This document shows, piece after piece, positions 10,601-17,934 of a DNA stretch of 64,000 bases. Position 1 is the first letter of the stretch. Every line of letters begins with the position of its first letter. Both the position numbers and the translations under genes were made by a program. The DNA comes from Palsa-870 sp035937155. Lineage in GTDB: Bacteria > Chloroflexota > Dormibacteria > Dormibacterales > Dormibacteraceae. Under the pieces are notes generated by a model. The model made no database searches. It had not been told where the DNA came from and worked only from the letters and a program-made list of their open reading frames with translations. The stretch spans positions 1-64,000 of the forward strand of contig DASYVJ010000058.1 of the NCBI GenBank assembly GCA_035937155.1, read 5' to 3'.

Positions 10601-12100
10601 CGCGGCGTACGGGTCCGGTAGCGTCGGCAATACTCCTAGCAGGCCATAAGTGAGGATGATGCGGCCAGACGCTAGCCGGATCCCGTCGTACGGGCCGTAC
10701 AGCAAGAAACCATTCGGGTAGGTAGTGCGCAGCACGGCGTTGACGAGCGCGAATGCGACTCCGCGTCCGCCTGCGGGCGGGTCCAACGTGCCCTCCACCA
10801 GCAGGAACTCCCCCGACGCGGTGGCGATGAACGCGACCAGGACCGATGCCGCGTGCACCGGTAGCCGCTGCCCACGCACGTCGACTGGCTTGTCGAGGGT
10901 TGCCGACAAGGCGCTGCTCGTCAGCACAGCCTCCGCCCCACTCGCTTCGGAGAAGAACGACACGGGGAAGGCAAGGTTCCAGCGCAACTCGACCCGGTCA
11001 TTGCTGCCATTGGCCGGCACCGGTGTCTGCTGGACGTGCTCGCCGTGAGCCTGCGTGGCAGCAAGCGACAGGCGGCTGCTGTCGACTGCCAACAGCGACG
11101 GCCCAAGCTCGACTGCAGCGGTCTGACCAAGCCATGTCGCGCGAAGCCCCTCGTCGAGCCACAGCAGCAACGCACCAACCCCGCTCGCCTCGCCAAGCGA
11201 GGCGGGGTCGATGACCGCCACAGGCAGCCCCCACGCTGCGTCGCCAACCGCGGCCGAACCTGCCGGCACAAAGAGCTGAGATATGACGTGGCTTATCGCG
11301 AAGGGGCTTGATCGTGCGGCAAACGGCACCGCCAGACGATGCATTTCCGGGAGATAGCGCACCGGGGCCGAGCTGAACGCGAGCTCGGTATCGAAGCCAT
11401 ATGCCAATAGGCGCGCGGTGTCGTTGGTCGCGAGCGTCGCCCCGCCGGCTGTGATTGCGAGATGTACTCGGCGCGGTACAGCAACATTTGCCGCTCGAGC
11501 ATCGCCACCGGGACCGGTCCCGCCGCCCGCCACCTGCTGTTCAAGCTCGATGTCCAGGTCGACGGTTACTGTTCCAGGAATCACGATCTCGTCGGCGACA
11601 ATCGGCACTGGCTGGCTGAAGCGGATTGTGCCGCCGGTCACGCGCAGTCCGGTAGATGAGCCGGCCGGCGCCGTGACCGCCAAGAGCTGGCTGGCGAACC
11701 AGATGCTGCCGGCTGGAACCTGGAACGAGGTTGCTGGCGGTCGCCGGCGGGCACCTACGCGCCTCGCCGCAATCGGCAGTGTCAGGAAGGGGGCAGCTCC
11801 CGCGCTGCGAACCAGGCGCACATGGCGAATGGGCTGGAAGATGTCGATCCACGTATGCCTTCCGGCGCTATCCAGGAACGGCCCCAGACTGCGGTCAATC
11901 CGCAAACCAGCCGCCCACGAAGGCAGCGATGCTGCGGAGCGGGTAGTGAAGACCGGCAGTGACCGCAGATGCACAAGGGGACCGTCGCCGGAGGCGAGCG
12001 CATCGGCGACGACCCGCCGCGCCTCGTCAAGTGCGGCGGCCTGCGCGGGGGCCGTTGGCTCAAGGTCGCCGACTAGTTGGGCGAGATCACCCTCGGTCAT
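7631..12100 (-). CDS. Giant protein of unknown function (1489 aa), first of the pair
   Basis: No known family was recognised. No signal peptide is visible. The first ~1330 residues alternate short hydrophobic strands and Pro/Gly turns, as in a large beta-rich protein. Residues ~1338-1460 are unusually hydrophobic and Gly-rich with alternating patterns (for example LLLGVGLAFDLDAGPFGFKG), which could form amphipathic strands. All four cysteines (C1435, C1458, C1471, C1483) lie in the last 55 residues; none occurs earlier. ATG 12100 is preceded by GGGAGC. The gene overlaps a 53-aa reading frame upstream and is followed after 11 bp by the 1155-aa gene. A structural or assembly role is a guess. 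Confidence 0.85.
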   Translation of the reverse strand: MTEGDLAQLVGDLEPTAPAQAAALDEARRVVADALASGDGPLVHLRSLPVFTTRSAASLPSWAAGLRIDRSLGPFLDSAGRHTWIDIFQPIRHVRLVRSAGAAPFLTLPIAARRVGARRRPPATSFQVPAGSIWFASQLLAVTAPAGSSTGLRVTGGTIRFSQPVPIVADEIVIPGTVTVDLDIELEQQVAGGGTGPGGDARAANVAVPRRVHLAITAGGATLATNDTARLLAYGFDTELAFSSAPVRYLPEMHRLAVPFAARSSPFAISHVISQLFVPAGSAAVGDAAWGLPVAVIDPASLGEASGVGALLLWLDEGLRATWLGQTAAVELGPSLLAVDSSRLSLAATQAHGEHVQQTPVPANGSNDRVELRWNLAFPVSFFSEASGAEAVLTSSALSATLDKPVDVRGQRLPVHAASVLVAFIATASGEFLLVEGTLDPPAGGRGVAFALVNAVLRTTYPNGFLLYGPYDGIRLASGRIILTYGLLGVLPTLPDPYAASYGSLAALFDQQRGRLLSVSSWEPTRSAFDFVLAPGFGQTTFEVRAAPVEPAAGAADPAALVARGQQDLWPDALKALGSALAFERQHGLILLDVSTNVDQFGVAFQAGVEGGTTVRIESLSLELDGRHLVLLTLPAVQWEVLETQADPDPTFPPRLSFANSGVPSLIRVPTVALVPVHPAAALQRIVDNFATQAPNPASARFTLPFGIVARAELRQPTPFEPRGASVSLNRPRQGTLEGAHQLRIDALDPSLAPDESPSLPGYTAQLPVGRPGSRSALGDSVTEIFNTYLGAAGARPLVPVTRLDLSGYGESLFSDWHNPYHDPTRDAVAVVQARFDVLIGRSAYEVVQVRSYLFPYAVQVVRTITIERRNNAVVTRHDSGWRAVSDGIYDFPSVTPIVTHPGVVPRITNVTHISETGQVVTVDGVEMAAVYFDGDFELDGAPDLVMVKDQFGFVQITAGALIGPTTYASLIATAGALGGPVAANIRVGGGTQAMQVQRVDVGMTPGLAGPEFAMAAWGGPVFPGGGQWSVLRVDSPNAAPRAVAKDRGVPLIRAGAAGSAPPLSSPYRFADPGDLTSPANPAVDYGILHATGTQRVFFPRPKIEATDASRITSTEIPALADPYSLAGSLGLFPELGVTLPFASANWALHVSAQGHYRLELPANTFPAGVGRRTMRQAGSVKSDVDYAGAQVTYEVDTSQPVPWRFRLDRVAKIMNSGSLGDVIRLEANIVAAAGGPTTFDAPKILMGGSLSFVQDLLTILADLGISGLMHVDMTNDWSLKVAETIPFVDATGKPFQIPPLVPEPDIKFDDTGIKVEEKVAPSNDEATFEIGGQPMFAIKAIPGLYVVAIIKFSIKIATQDGTSYTLLLGVGLAFDLDAGPFGFKGLLALTFFGFIGDNTLGVGVGFLLQLSASIDPIISIQISLEGKLALIWACKGLPEETEFSAAKLTFGVEVSICLVFSISFEVETTCHEVVHGPGEPTCALPDVI

Positions 12101-12248
12101 ACGCCCAGCTCCCAGCCGGTAGAACTGCTCGTAGCCGTCCCAGCGCTAGCGACACAGGCTTCCCTTCTTTGCCAATCACGTCGAACCCCGTTCGCGGCCC
12201 TGCTGTAGTTAGCGCGACGCCCGCTCCCGGCACAACAGTGGCTGGCAT
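12087..12248 (-). CDS. Small 53-aa reading frame leading the giant-protein operon
   Basis: The minus strand encodes a 53-aa protein starting MPATVVPGAGVALTTAGPRT and ending LRAVLPAGSWAYDRG. Its stop overlaps the start of the 1489-aa gene by 14 bp, in a different frame, as expected for translational coupling. The sequence reads as plausible protein (a Val/Gly-rich strand, then an LPAGSWAYD end), but the start has no ribosome site and no family is recognised. It could be a chance frame; conservation upstream of homologous giants would settle this. Confidence 0.4.
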   Translation of the reverse strand: MPATVVPGAGVALTTAGPRTGFDVIGKEGKPVSLALGRLRAVLPAGSWAYDRG

Positions 12249-12570
12249 CGACGACGTCGAACTGCCTCATGGCGGCGAGCGAGCTGCCTGATGGCCATTA
12301 TGTGAGCCACCTGTTCTGTCTGGAGCGGCTCCGCCAAGGTTGTAAAGTCAAGCTTGTCAAGCGATTGTCGTGAAGCCGAGATCCGCCTTATGTCCAAACT
12401 GGGACCGACGCCCTAGTCACTCACGAAATCCCAAGGCCAACTGCGTTTTATCACGCTCCACACAATTAACACTTCTGTAAATGCAAGTACTTGACGGAAA
12501 TCTGGTGGCGCGCAGAATCTAGTCACCGCTTCGCAGGGGATGGACCGGGTTAGTTAGGGAGTGAGGGCCT
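12249..12570. other. Intergenic region between the giant-protein operon and the divergent XRE gene
   Basis: No gene is seen. This divergent region should hold the promoters for both sides. On the plus strand, TTGACG at 12491-12496 and AGAATC at 12514-12519 with a 17-bp spacer form a possible sigma-70 promoter for the XRE gene. Confidence 0.5.
12491..12519 (+). promoter_or_regulatory. Possible sigma-70 promoter of the XRE regulator
   Basis: TTGACG, a 17-bp spacer and AGAATC. The -35 is good and the -10 weak. It lies 51 bp upstream of the GTG start. Confidence 0.35.
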
Positions 12571-12897
12571 GTGGCGGGCAACCTCAAGTTCGCGAAAAGC
12601 ATTTACTCGGAGCAGGCTGCGGCCATGATCCGCGTCTCGCGTTTCCGCGCCCCCTCGGCAGCGATATTCGCGGCTCGGCTGCGACAGGAACTTGGCTGGG
12701 GATCGCTGTCAAGGCAAGCCGTCTACGACTGGGAGGCCGGTCGGACCCGGGTGCCAGCGGTTGCGATTCTGGCTGCGGCGCGGGTAATAAATGTGTCAGT
12801 GGACGAACTTTTCGCTATCGCCGATCGATTCCGCTGCCCTAGGAGCGAGAACGGTGCTGAAACGCGGCCTAAGCCGGAGCGGCCGCAGGTCGCTTGA
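12571..12897 (+). CDS. XRE-family helix-turn-helix DNA-binding protein
   Basis: A 108-aa protein with an atypical Cro/CI-type helix-turn-helix at about residues 25-80: a FAARLRQELGWGSLSRQAVY helix pair, the DWEAGRTRVPAV turn, then ILAAARVINVSVDELF. Such proteins bind operators as dimers and often govern nearby mobile or accessory genes. It starts at GTG with a GGGAGTGAGGG ribosome site and has a charged tail (RSENGAETRPKPERPQ). It is divergent from the giant-protein operon, which it may regulate; that link is inference from position only. Confidence 0.75.
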   Translation: MAGNLKFAKSIYSEQAAAMIRVSRFRAPSAAIFAARLRQELGWGSLSRQAVYDWEAGRTRVPAVAILAAARVINVSVDELFAIADRFRCPRSENGAETRPKPERPQVA

Positions 12898-13041
12898 GCG
12901 AGCCAGAGGAAGGACGCTGCCCTCGAGATTAGGTACCAATACCCGATACGCCAACGATCGCAGCGGCACTTTCCGGATCGCGAGTGGCGGGCGCGTTGAT
13001 GAGATGTGCACCGTCTGAGTGCCACTGAGCACCAACGCTTG

Positions 13042-13942
13042 TCACCGTTTGTCGACGGCCTTACTGTACGAAGCGCGTGTGCGCCGGGTCGCATCTTCGT
13101 CTAACGACCGATTCGCATTCAACACCACGCCGTAGTCCCGTTTCGCACCTTCTACCGTCACGTAGCCATCGAGCACGTCGTCCCGGACCCTTTCCGGGTC
13201 CCGGTCGAACGGGTAACCGAATCCGCCCCCACCACCAGTTTGCAATCGCACCACCGAGCCGGCCTCTAAGGGCAGAGCGTTGACCTTGAGTAGGTGCCGT
13301 TCGGAGTCTTTACCTGGGTTGACTACGCAGTCCGGTCCAACCGCGTCACGGCCGCCATCAAGACCCCAGGCCGGCGTAACTGAGCGCTCGAACCAGAGGT
13401 AGAGGCTGGATGGTGCTTCCAGGTGATAGTCGCGGTATACGCCGCAGCCACCCCTGAAGCGTCCCGGGCCGCCGGTATCAGGCCGGAACCCATAGTCACG
13501 AATCATCACGGGGTAACGATTCTCGTAGACCTCGACAGGGAGGTCTTTGAAAGCCCCGTTCACGTTGTTGATCAATCCGTCCTGTCCATCGCCTGTCGCG
13601 AAAGCGCCCCATCCTCCCGGCGTCGGTTCCACGGATAGAAAGGGAGCATTGCCGCGCCTGGGATCCTGCCCCGCCACATAGATGACCATTGAATCTCCGT
13701 AATGGCACCTGCGACAGCGTCGGGTAGCGCTTCAGCGAGCGCCTTTGGAATCAGATCGATCAGAAGGCCCAGCGGTGTGAAGTACCACTGGCACGCCGCC
13801 GGCTCATGAGCGTGAAAAATCGAACCCTCCGGGGCCTTCACTGTAAGCGTCTTGAACGTGCCTCCGTCGACTGGCCGCTTCGGATTGACCAGCAGCTTGA
13901 AGCCAACCCCGCATGCAGAGATGGTCTGGGAGAAACCGACTC
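13042..13942 (-). pseudogene. Hydantoinase B / oxoprolinase-type subunit remnant
   Basis: The C-terminal part of a HyuB protein, which in intact form hydrolyses cyclic amides such as hydantoins or 5-oxoproline in an ATP-dependent complex with HyuA. The first segment (13942 to about 13705) encodes ACGVGFKLLVNPKRPVDGG and APEGSIFHAHEPAACQWYF. A frameshift then moves to the frame beginning at 13689, encoding GRGNAPF-like HyuB sequence, RYPVMIRDYGFRPDTGGPGR and GGGGGFGYPFDRDPERVRDD through to the stop. About half of the normal ~550-aa protein is missing and no hyuA is near. It is a decayed gene at the edge of the pseudogene-rich region. Confidence 0.75.
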
Positions 13943-13974
13943 CCCCATTCGGAGGGGACGATCAATTCGAAAGA

Positions 13975-14430
13975 GGCGCCGGAGGCGACATCCAGTCCAG
14001 CCTTCGCAAACAAGCGGACGCTCGGGTCGAGTTCGCCAGACGGGTTGGCCTGCAATGCTATGCGGCGCAGCGCAACCTGGTTGAGCACTACGAATTGATA
14101 GGCAGGAGGCTCCGCTTCCGACAAGATGTTTCCTGACAGGGAAGCCAAGCTGTCGAGGCTGGCGATGTAGTGGTGGATGGCGACGGGCGCGTAGCTAAAG
14201 TCGGACCGATCAAACAGGCGGCGATCAGACAAACCAGCATGGAGATCCCAAAGCGGTGGCTCATCACGACCAACCACAGCTAACGCGAGCGTAGCGTTCC
14301 AACCTCTCGTGATCAGCTCGTGGGGACAACGATCGTCGAGTCGTAGACACCGGTAGTTGGATCCCCGATCAAGACGTGATAGGTGCCAGGTCCGACGCCG
14401 GGGTAAGTCAGGTGTCAAAACTGATGTCAA
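13975..14430 (-). other. Unassigned coding-like stretch upstream of the hyuB remnant
   Basis: A minus-strand open frame includes a coding-like stretch (VVGRDEPPLWDLHAG, IHHYIASLDSLASLSGNILS, LRRIALQANPSGELDPSVRL, AGLDVASGASFELIVPSEWG). It then runs without a stop into antisense of the hyuB frame. It may be a truncated gene fused to hyuB by a deletion. No family was recognised and no ribosome site is seen. Confidence 0.3.
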
Positions 14431-14485
14431 ACCAGCCTGAGGTCGGCCGAAGGTAGACGCCCGAGGGCCATTCTGATCTCAAAAT

Positions 14486-14728
14486 TTGGTGGACCCAGCC
14501 ATACACAACTCGAACACCCTACAGTTCCGCGGACGCCCGCTCGGGCTGAGTTCGGGTGGGACTGGCTACGAACTGAACGAGGCCCTCGCAGCGGTCAGGC
14601 GCTTCGTCGAGGAACGAGGTGTCTTACCCACTTCGGCGTCATGGACTGCGGCTGGAATGAGGCCGTCCGAAAAGACGATCCGGAGGAAGTTCGGCAGCTT
14701 CCGGGCGCGCTTGCGGACGCTGCGCTGA
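14486..14728 (+). CDS. Small protein with a homing-endonuclease-associated repeat
   Basis: An 80-aa protein. Residues 30-78 (LAAVRRFVEERGVLPTSASW, then PSEKTIRRKFGSFRARLRTL) match the ~45-aa DNA-binding helix-turn-helix repeat found beside HNH/homing endonucleases and in phage proteins. There is no nuclease domain here, so it is either a stand-alone DNA-binding protein or the surviving part of a mobile endonuclease. No strong ribosome site is seen before the ATG. It lies among decayed mobile sequences. Confidence 0.5.
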   Translation: MVDPAIHNSNTLQFRGRPLGLSSGGTGYELNEALAAVRRFVEERGVLPTSASWTAAGMRPSEKTIRRKFGSFRARLRTLR

Positions 14729-14884
14729 TTTGAGTATCGGGGTCTCGATTCGCTCGACTACGTGCGCGCCAATCGGGTCGGCATCAAGAACGACCGGATG
14801 GTGCCGCTGACCAGCTCCGGCCCGATGGAGAAGGCCATCGAGGTCCTGGCCAGTCGCCGCCTCAAGTCCCGCAGCATCAGCTGG
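14729..14884 (+). pseudogene. Transposase C-terminal remnant
   Basis: The plus strand reads FEYRGLDSLDYVRANRVG, VPLTSSGPMEKAIEVLASRR and LKSRSISW without a start. The GPMEKAI...RRLKSRSISW block resembles the end of ISLre2-like transposases (G-x-IE...RRxKRRGMSW). After it the frame is lost. The assignment to that family is tentative. Confidence 0.4.
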
Positions 14885-15247
14885 CCCCTCGGCGCTTGTG
14901 ACCAGCCGCGCGATCAGGGGCCTCTATCGTAAGCAGGCGATGGCCGATGCAACCTCCGACGTCGACGAACGCGAGCAGCGGTTCAGGGAGCTGGTGGTCC
15001 ATGCCGTAGCCCTCGCGGATCGGTAGCCGCGGTAGTTGTTGGCGCTCAGCTGTGATGTACGCCGGCGGCGCGATCCGAGAATCGCGCCAACCAGACGAAG
15101 GCGTTCTCGCCCACGCCTATCGAGAGCCGCGGGTGGGGCTTCTTGCACTGCTCTCGGTAATGCCGGGTGTCGCTCAAATTTCCAGCCAGCGCTTCACTTG
15201 GGCGGAACGTTCGTGCCGGCTGATGTCGACTTGCAACTCCCGTCGGA
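14885..15247. other. Gap with one possible 42-aa frame
   Basis: A GTG-started 42-codon plus-strand frame at 14898-15026 (RAIRGLYRKQAMADATSDVD and DEREQRFRELVVHAVALADR) has a charged, helix-like composition but no ribosome site and no recognised family. Nothing else was supported here. Confidence 0.25.
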
Positions 15248-15811
15248 TCATAGAAGCACTCGCAGAAACTTCCCGCTTTCGCAGTTGAATGCGACTTTGC
15301 TTCCATCACCAAATGCGCCACCCGGACCCACCGCCCGCCATTGAGTCCCGTCCACCCCGGCTGTCCAGACCCAGATCCTTTTGCCGCCGAGGACATAGTC
15401 GAGCTGCTTGGCCCAGCCGTGAGGTCCCTCGGTGAACTGGAAGTGGTATCCGGCCGCGGCCCGGGCGAGGGAACGTAGCTCATCTGAATTGCTCGCTTTG
15501 TGCACATCGCCCGGCGGGAAGGGCGGGGTGTCGGCGAACTCGAGCTCGGGCTGGATAACGAAGGCGACCGAGCCGGACTCCGGAAACATAGCCACGACAG
15601 CGCCAGCGTCGCCCTGGTTGAGGGCATCAAAGAACGCTTGAAGCTTGGCGACCGCCAGGGCACCTGTGCAACCGGATGGCGGGCTACCGGATGGCGGGTT
15701 TGGCTGAGCCGCGGGCGGGGCGCACGCGAGCAGCAGACTGACGAGTAGAGTCGGGAAACGCGGAAGCCCAGGGGGTGGATCCGTTGAGCGGAAGCGCAAC
15801 CTGGCTTTCAT
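15248..15811 (-). CDS. Lipoprotein with an NTF2/SnoaL-like domain
   Basis: A 187-aa exported protein. Starting at ATG 15811, residues 1-27 form a basic and hydrophobic signal peptide ending in the lipobox LLLAC, so the mature protein should be lipid-anchored at Cys27. A Pro/Ser linker follows, then a ~130-aa NTF2-like fold (LQAFFDALNQGDAGAVVAMF, GGKRIWVWTAGVDGTQWRAV). Such domains bind or turn over small molecules, but no catalytic residues can be assigned. Earlier in-frame starts would place extra residues before the signal peptide and are less likely. Confidence 0.7.
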   Translation of the reverse strand: MKARLRFRSTDPPPGLPRFPTLLVSLLLACAPPAAQPNPPSGSPPSGCTGALAVAKLQAFFDALNQGDAGAVVAMFPESGSVAFVIQPELEFADTPPFPPGDVHKASNSDELRSLARAAAGYHFQFTEGPHGWAKQLDYVLGGKRIWVWTAGVDGTQWRAVGPGGAFGDGSKVAFNCESGKFLRVLL

Positions 15812-15927
15812 CAGTTTGCAACAGTGCATCAACTGAAAATTCACCCGGAGCGCTTTCGAGGTGATAACCCTCAGGACCAGGCCGGCCTCATCTAATCTGG
15901 CCATCCGCTTAGGAACGCACCAACGGC

Positions 15928-16009
15928 CGGACGCTATAAGCACGACTTGGTCATCGACCGGAGGCGAGATTCGGAAGTGGAAAAGAAGGTCTCCAAACAG
16001 TGGTAACGG
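15928..16009 (+). pseudogene. Decayed copy of part of the Mth938-like gene
   Basis: This stretch repeats, with scattered substitutions and one insertion, codons 15-40 of the intact gene at 18645-18995. Both contain CACGAC(T/G)TGGTCATCGACC, then a GGAAG..GAAAA.AAGAAGG segment and CTCCAAAC. The insertion after CGACCGG breaks the frame. It is a fragment of an old partial duplication. Confidence 0.7.
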
Positions 16010-16024
16010 TTCACGAAACCGTAA

Positions 16025-16585
16025 TCAGTATGCCCTGTGACTCTCCATCACGAGCCCGGCGCTGTCCAGGATGTCTACTGAAGCTGGAGCGTTGACCGCG
16101 CAATCGGCGATAAAGAGGACGAAGCTGTCATCGACAGTGTCCTCCAACTCGACTCCGTTTTTGAACCTGAGGCGAACGCGGTGCGCCGCCTCACGACCGT
16201 TACCGATGACCTTCCCGCCTCCGTAGAAGCTAGCCGGCCAACCCCAGCCGGCGAGGTTGACCCATGGGCGCTCTCGATGCGGGTCGTTGCCACCGCCACC
16301 TGCCATGCCGGAAATGTGCCAGGCTCCGGTTTTGTCCTGTTCGGTGCCGATCACAAATGAGCGGCTCTGCCCGTCGACGGTTCGGAACGCGACTGCGTGT
16401 AGCTGTTTGGCCCCTATTCGCCGCTCCTTGAGGAAGCGAACAGTGCTTGCATCAGCGTCAGCTCCGCCGGCCTTTCGCAGCTCGGCGGTCCAACCACCTG
16501 GCGAGCTTCTTTGCGTTAGGACTCGCCCAGCGGGGCGCGACAACCCATCAATGACCGCCCGCTGAGCATCCAACTGCGCCATCAA
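16025..16585 (-). CDS. Hypothetical protein, 186 aa
   Basis: A soluble protein without signal peptide or membrane segment. The N-terminal helix (LDAQRAVIDGLSRP) is followed by beta-rich sequence with RTVDGQSRSFVIGTEQDKTG, a Gly/Trp stretch (WVNLAGWGWPASFYGGGKVI) and HRVRLRFKNGVELEDTVDDS. The family is not recognised. Intact codon structure over 187 codons in a decayed region argues for a real gene. Start at 16585 or the next ATG at 16582. Confidence 0.55.
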   Translation of the reverse strand: MMAQLDAQRAVIDGLSRPAGRVLTQRSSPGGWTAELRKAGGADADASTVRFLKERRIGAKQLHAVAFRTVDGQSRSFVIGTEQDKTGAWHISGMAGGGGNDPHRERPWVNLAGWGWPASFYGGGKVIGNGREAAHRVRLRFKNGVELEDTVDDSFVLFIADCAVNAPASVDILDSAGLVMESHRAY

Positions 16586-16666
16586 CTCTTGTCATTCTGC
16601 CTTCTTCAACAGTCCCTGCGCTGCTGAATGCGACGAGTGCAGAAATGGACAGCCTGCCGCTTTATG

Positions 16667-16683
16667 TGCATCAACTTGAACTC
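16667..16683 (-). repeat. Dispersed repeat, short inverted copy (A)
   Basis: TGCATCAACTTGAACTC, the complement of the first 17 bases of the 39-bp repeat seen in full at 20053 and 23303. It lies 13 bp from the tRNA-Arg fragment. Confidence 0.6.
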
Positions 16684-16695
16684 GGCTCAGGCTGA

Positions 16696-16748
16696 GGTGT
16701 GCCCTGGGAGGACTAGAACCGCCGCCAGCGGTTTAGGAAACCGCCGAT
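16696..16748 (-). other. Decayed 3' fragment of tRNA-Arg(CCT)
   Basis: The minus strand shows a perfect anticodon arm GCGGT-TTCCTAA-ACCGC (anticodon CCT, Arg). A T arm with one mismatch follows (GGCGG-TTCTAGT-CCTCC), then acceptor strand AGGGCAC, discriminator A and CC. The D arm and 5' acceptor strand are missing. Like the tRNA-Asn fragment, it breaks off at the anticodon stem, the pattern left by integration into tRNA 3' ends. The altered T loop shows it is no longer functional. Confidence 0.5.
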
Positions 16749-16805
16749 AGAAGCATCCCGACAACCTAGCCCGGCAAGATAGGCCGGGGTCTCACCGAAC
16801 AGCTT

Positions 16806-17222
16806 TTAGAAAAAGGCATTTTTTGGCCGCGAGAAGCCCAGGCTGGTGGCTGCAAACACGACGATTGCGGACAGCAATCCGCCGCCGAAGGCTTGCGTAA
16901 CGGGGACGTGAACTTGAAGGGAATAGGCGACTGTAAGGGCCCCAAACATGAAGCCCATAAGCAACGCTAGTGGCAGCCATTGCGTCGCTGACAAGCGCAA
17001 CCTGGGTGATTCAGTTCTGCCAACCTGGACCCGCCGAAGCAAAGCGAATCCAATCAGGGCGAGCACGGCTGCAACCAGTCCGAGGGCCGCGACGTCCGTG
17101 AATGCCGGCGCCGGCACGGGTCGCAAAAGGAACGACAACAGGAACATGGCAATGGTGATGCCAGCAATCGTCAAGCACAGCCAGGCGACAGCGCCCACTA
17201 AACGACGCCCCATGTCCGTCAT
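16806..17222 (-). CDS. Four-helix membrane protein of unknown function
   Basis: A 138-aa integral membrane protein with four hydrophobic segments (around residues 8-30, 40-60, 82-102 and 110-132 from ATG 17222), including AVAWLCLTIAGITIAMFLLS and AALGLVAAVLALIGFALL. No family is recognised. Alternative starts are TTG 17231 and ATG 17213. Downstream on the same strand, 16762-16785 can form a CCCGGC/GCCGGG hairpin that could end transcription. Confidence 0.55.
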   Translation of the reverse strand: MTDMGRRLVGAVAWLCLTIAGITIAMFLLSFLLRPVPAPAFTDVAALGLVAAVLALIGFALLRRVQVGRTESPRLRLSATQWLPLALLMGFMFGALTVAYSLQVHVPVTQAFGGGLLSAIVVFAATSLGFSRPKNAFF

Positions 17223-17237
17223 TCTAGGCAAGAACGG

Positions 17238-17577
17238 ATGTCGGCCGATATCAAGCTTGTCTATTGCGTAACGCGCAAGCCCGACCTCAGTGAGGCCGAG
17301 TTCGCCAGCTATTTGTGAACACGTCCACTGTCCAATCGGGCGCCGGATTCCCGGCCTGCGACGGCTCGTGCAGAGTCATGCTGTTCAGGGGCCGAGGGGC
17401 ATCGCGTCCGACTTTGATGGGATGGCAGCGCTCGGGTTCGACGACGTCGAGGCGTTGCAAACAGCGCGCCGCTCCCCTGAATGCGGGCGTCGACAGCCGA
17501 CTAGATTCATCGACTCCACGCGCACCGCCCTGTTCCTTACCGTGGAGCGCGTGGTCGCAAACGAAACCGCAACGTGA
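17238..17577 (+). pseudogene. EthD-domain protein, frameshifted
   Basis: ATG 17238 opens MSADIKLVYCVTRKPDLSEA, a classic EthD N-terminus, but a stop appears after 26 codons (17316). A one-base shift near 17313 restores the family sequence: EHVHCPIGRRIPGLRRLVQS, ASDFDGMAALGFDDVEALQT and RFIDSTRTALFLTVERVV. EthD proteins are small dimeric ferredoxin-fold proteins tied to ether or aromatic degradation. A single frameshift is the only clear lesion, so decay is recent or a sequencing error is possible. Confidence 0.75.
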
Positions 17578-17592
17578 CGCCTTAACGGTCCC

Positions 17593-17610
17593 TGCATCAA
17601 CTTGAACTCA
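17593..17610 (-). repeat. Dispersed repeat, short inverted copy (B)
   Basis: TGCATCAACTTGAACTCA, the same 17-base core as copy A, directly after the EthD pseudogene. Confidence 0.55.
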
Positions 17611-17934
17611 CCGGGCCTTGCCTGCCGTCGCCCGCCCCGGGTTCAAGCCGGCTCGGCGTGCCGCGGATCGATAGTGGGCCGTACCTACCGTAACGCGAAC
17701 CAAGCCATCACGCTGACAGGTACCCCGATCAACCTCCGCCGATCCCAACACGGGTAACCTCCACGCCTTTGTGGTGGGGCACCGCCTGGGGCACGCGACG
17801 CGATGAACACCGGGCACCCGGAGTTAGTCGCCCCGTGCGCGGCCTGAGGCGTCTTAAGCAGGCAAGTGGTCGGCGGGCGTAGGATCTGCGCACCGTCCAG
17901 CTCTACCGCTTGGGACACCGATGGAGGAAACAGC

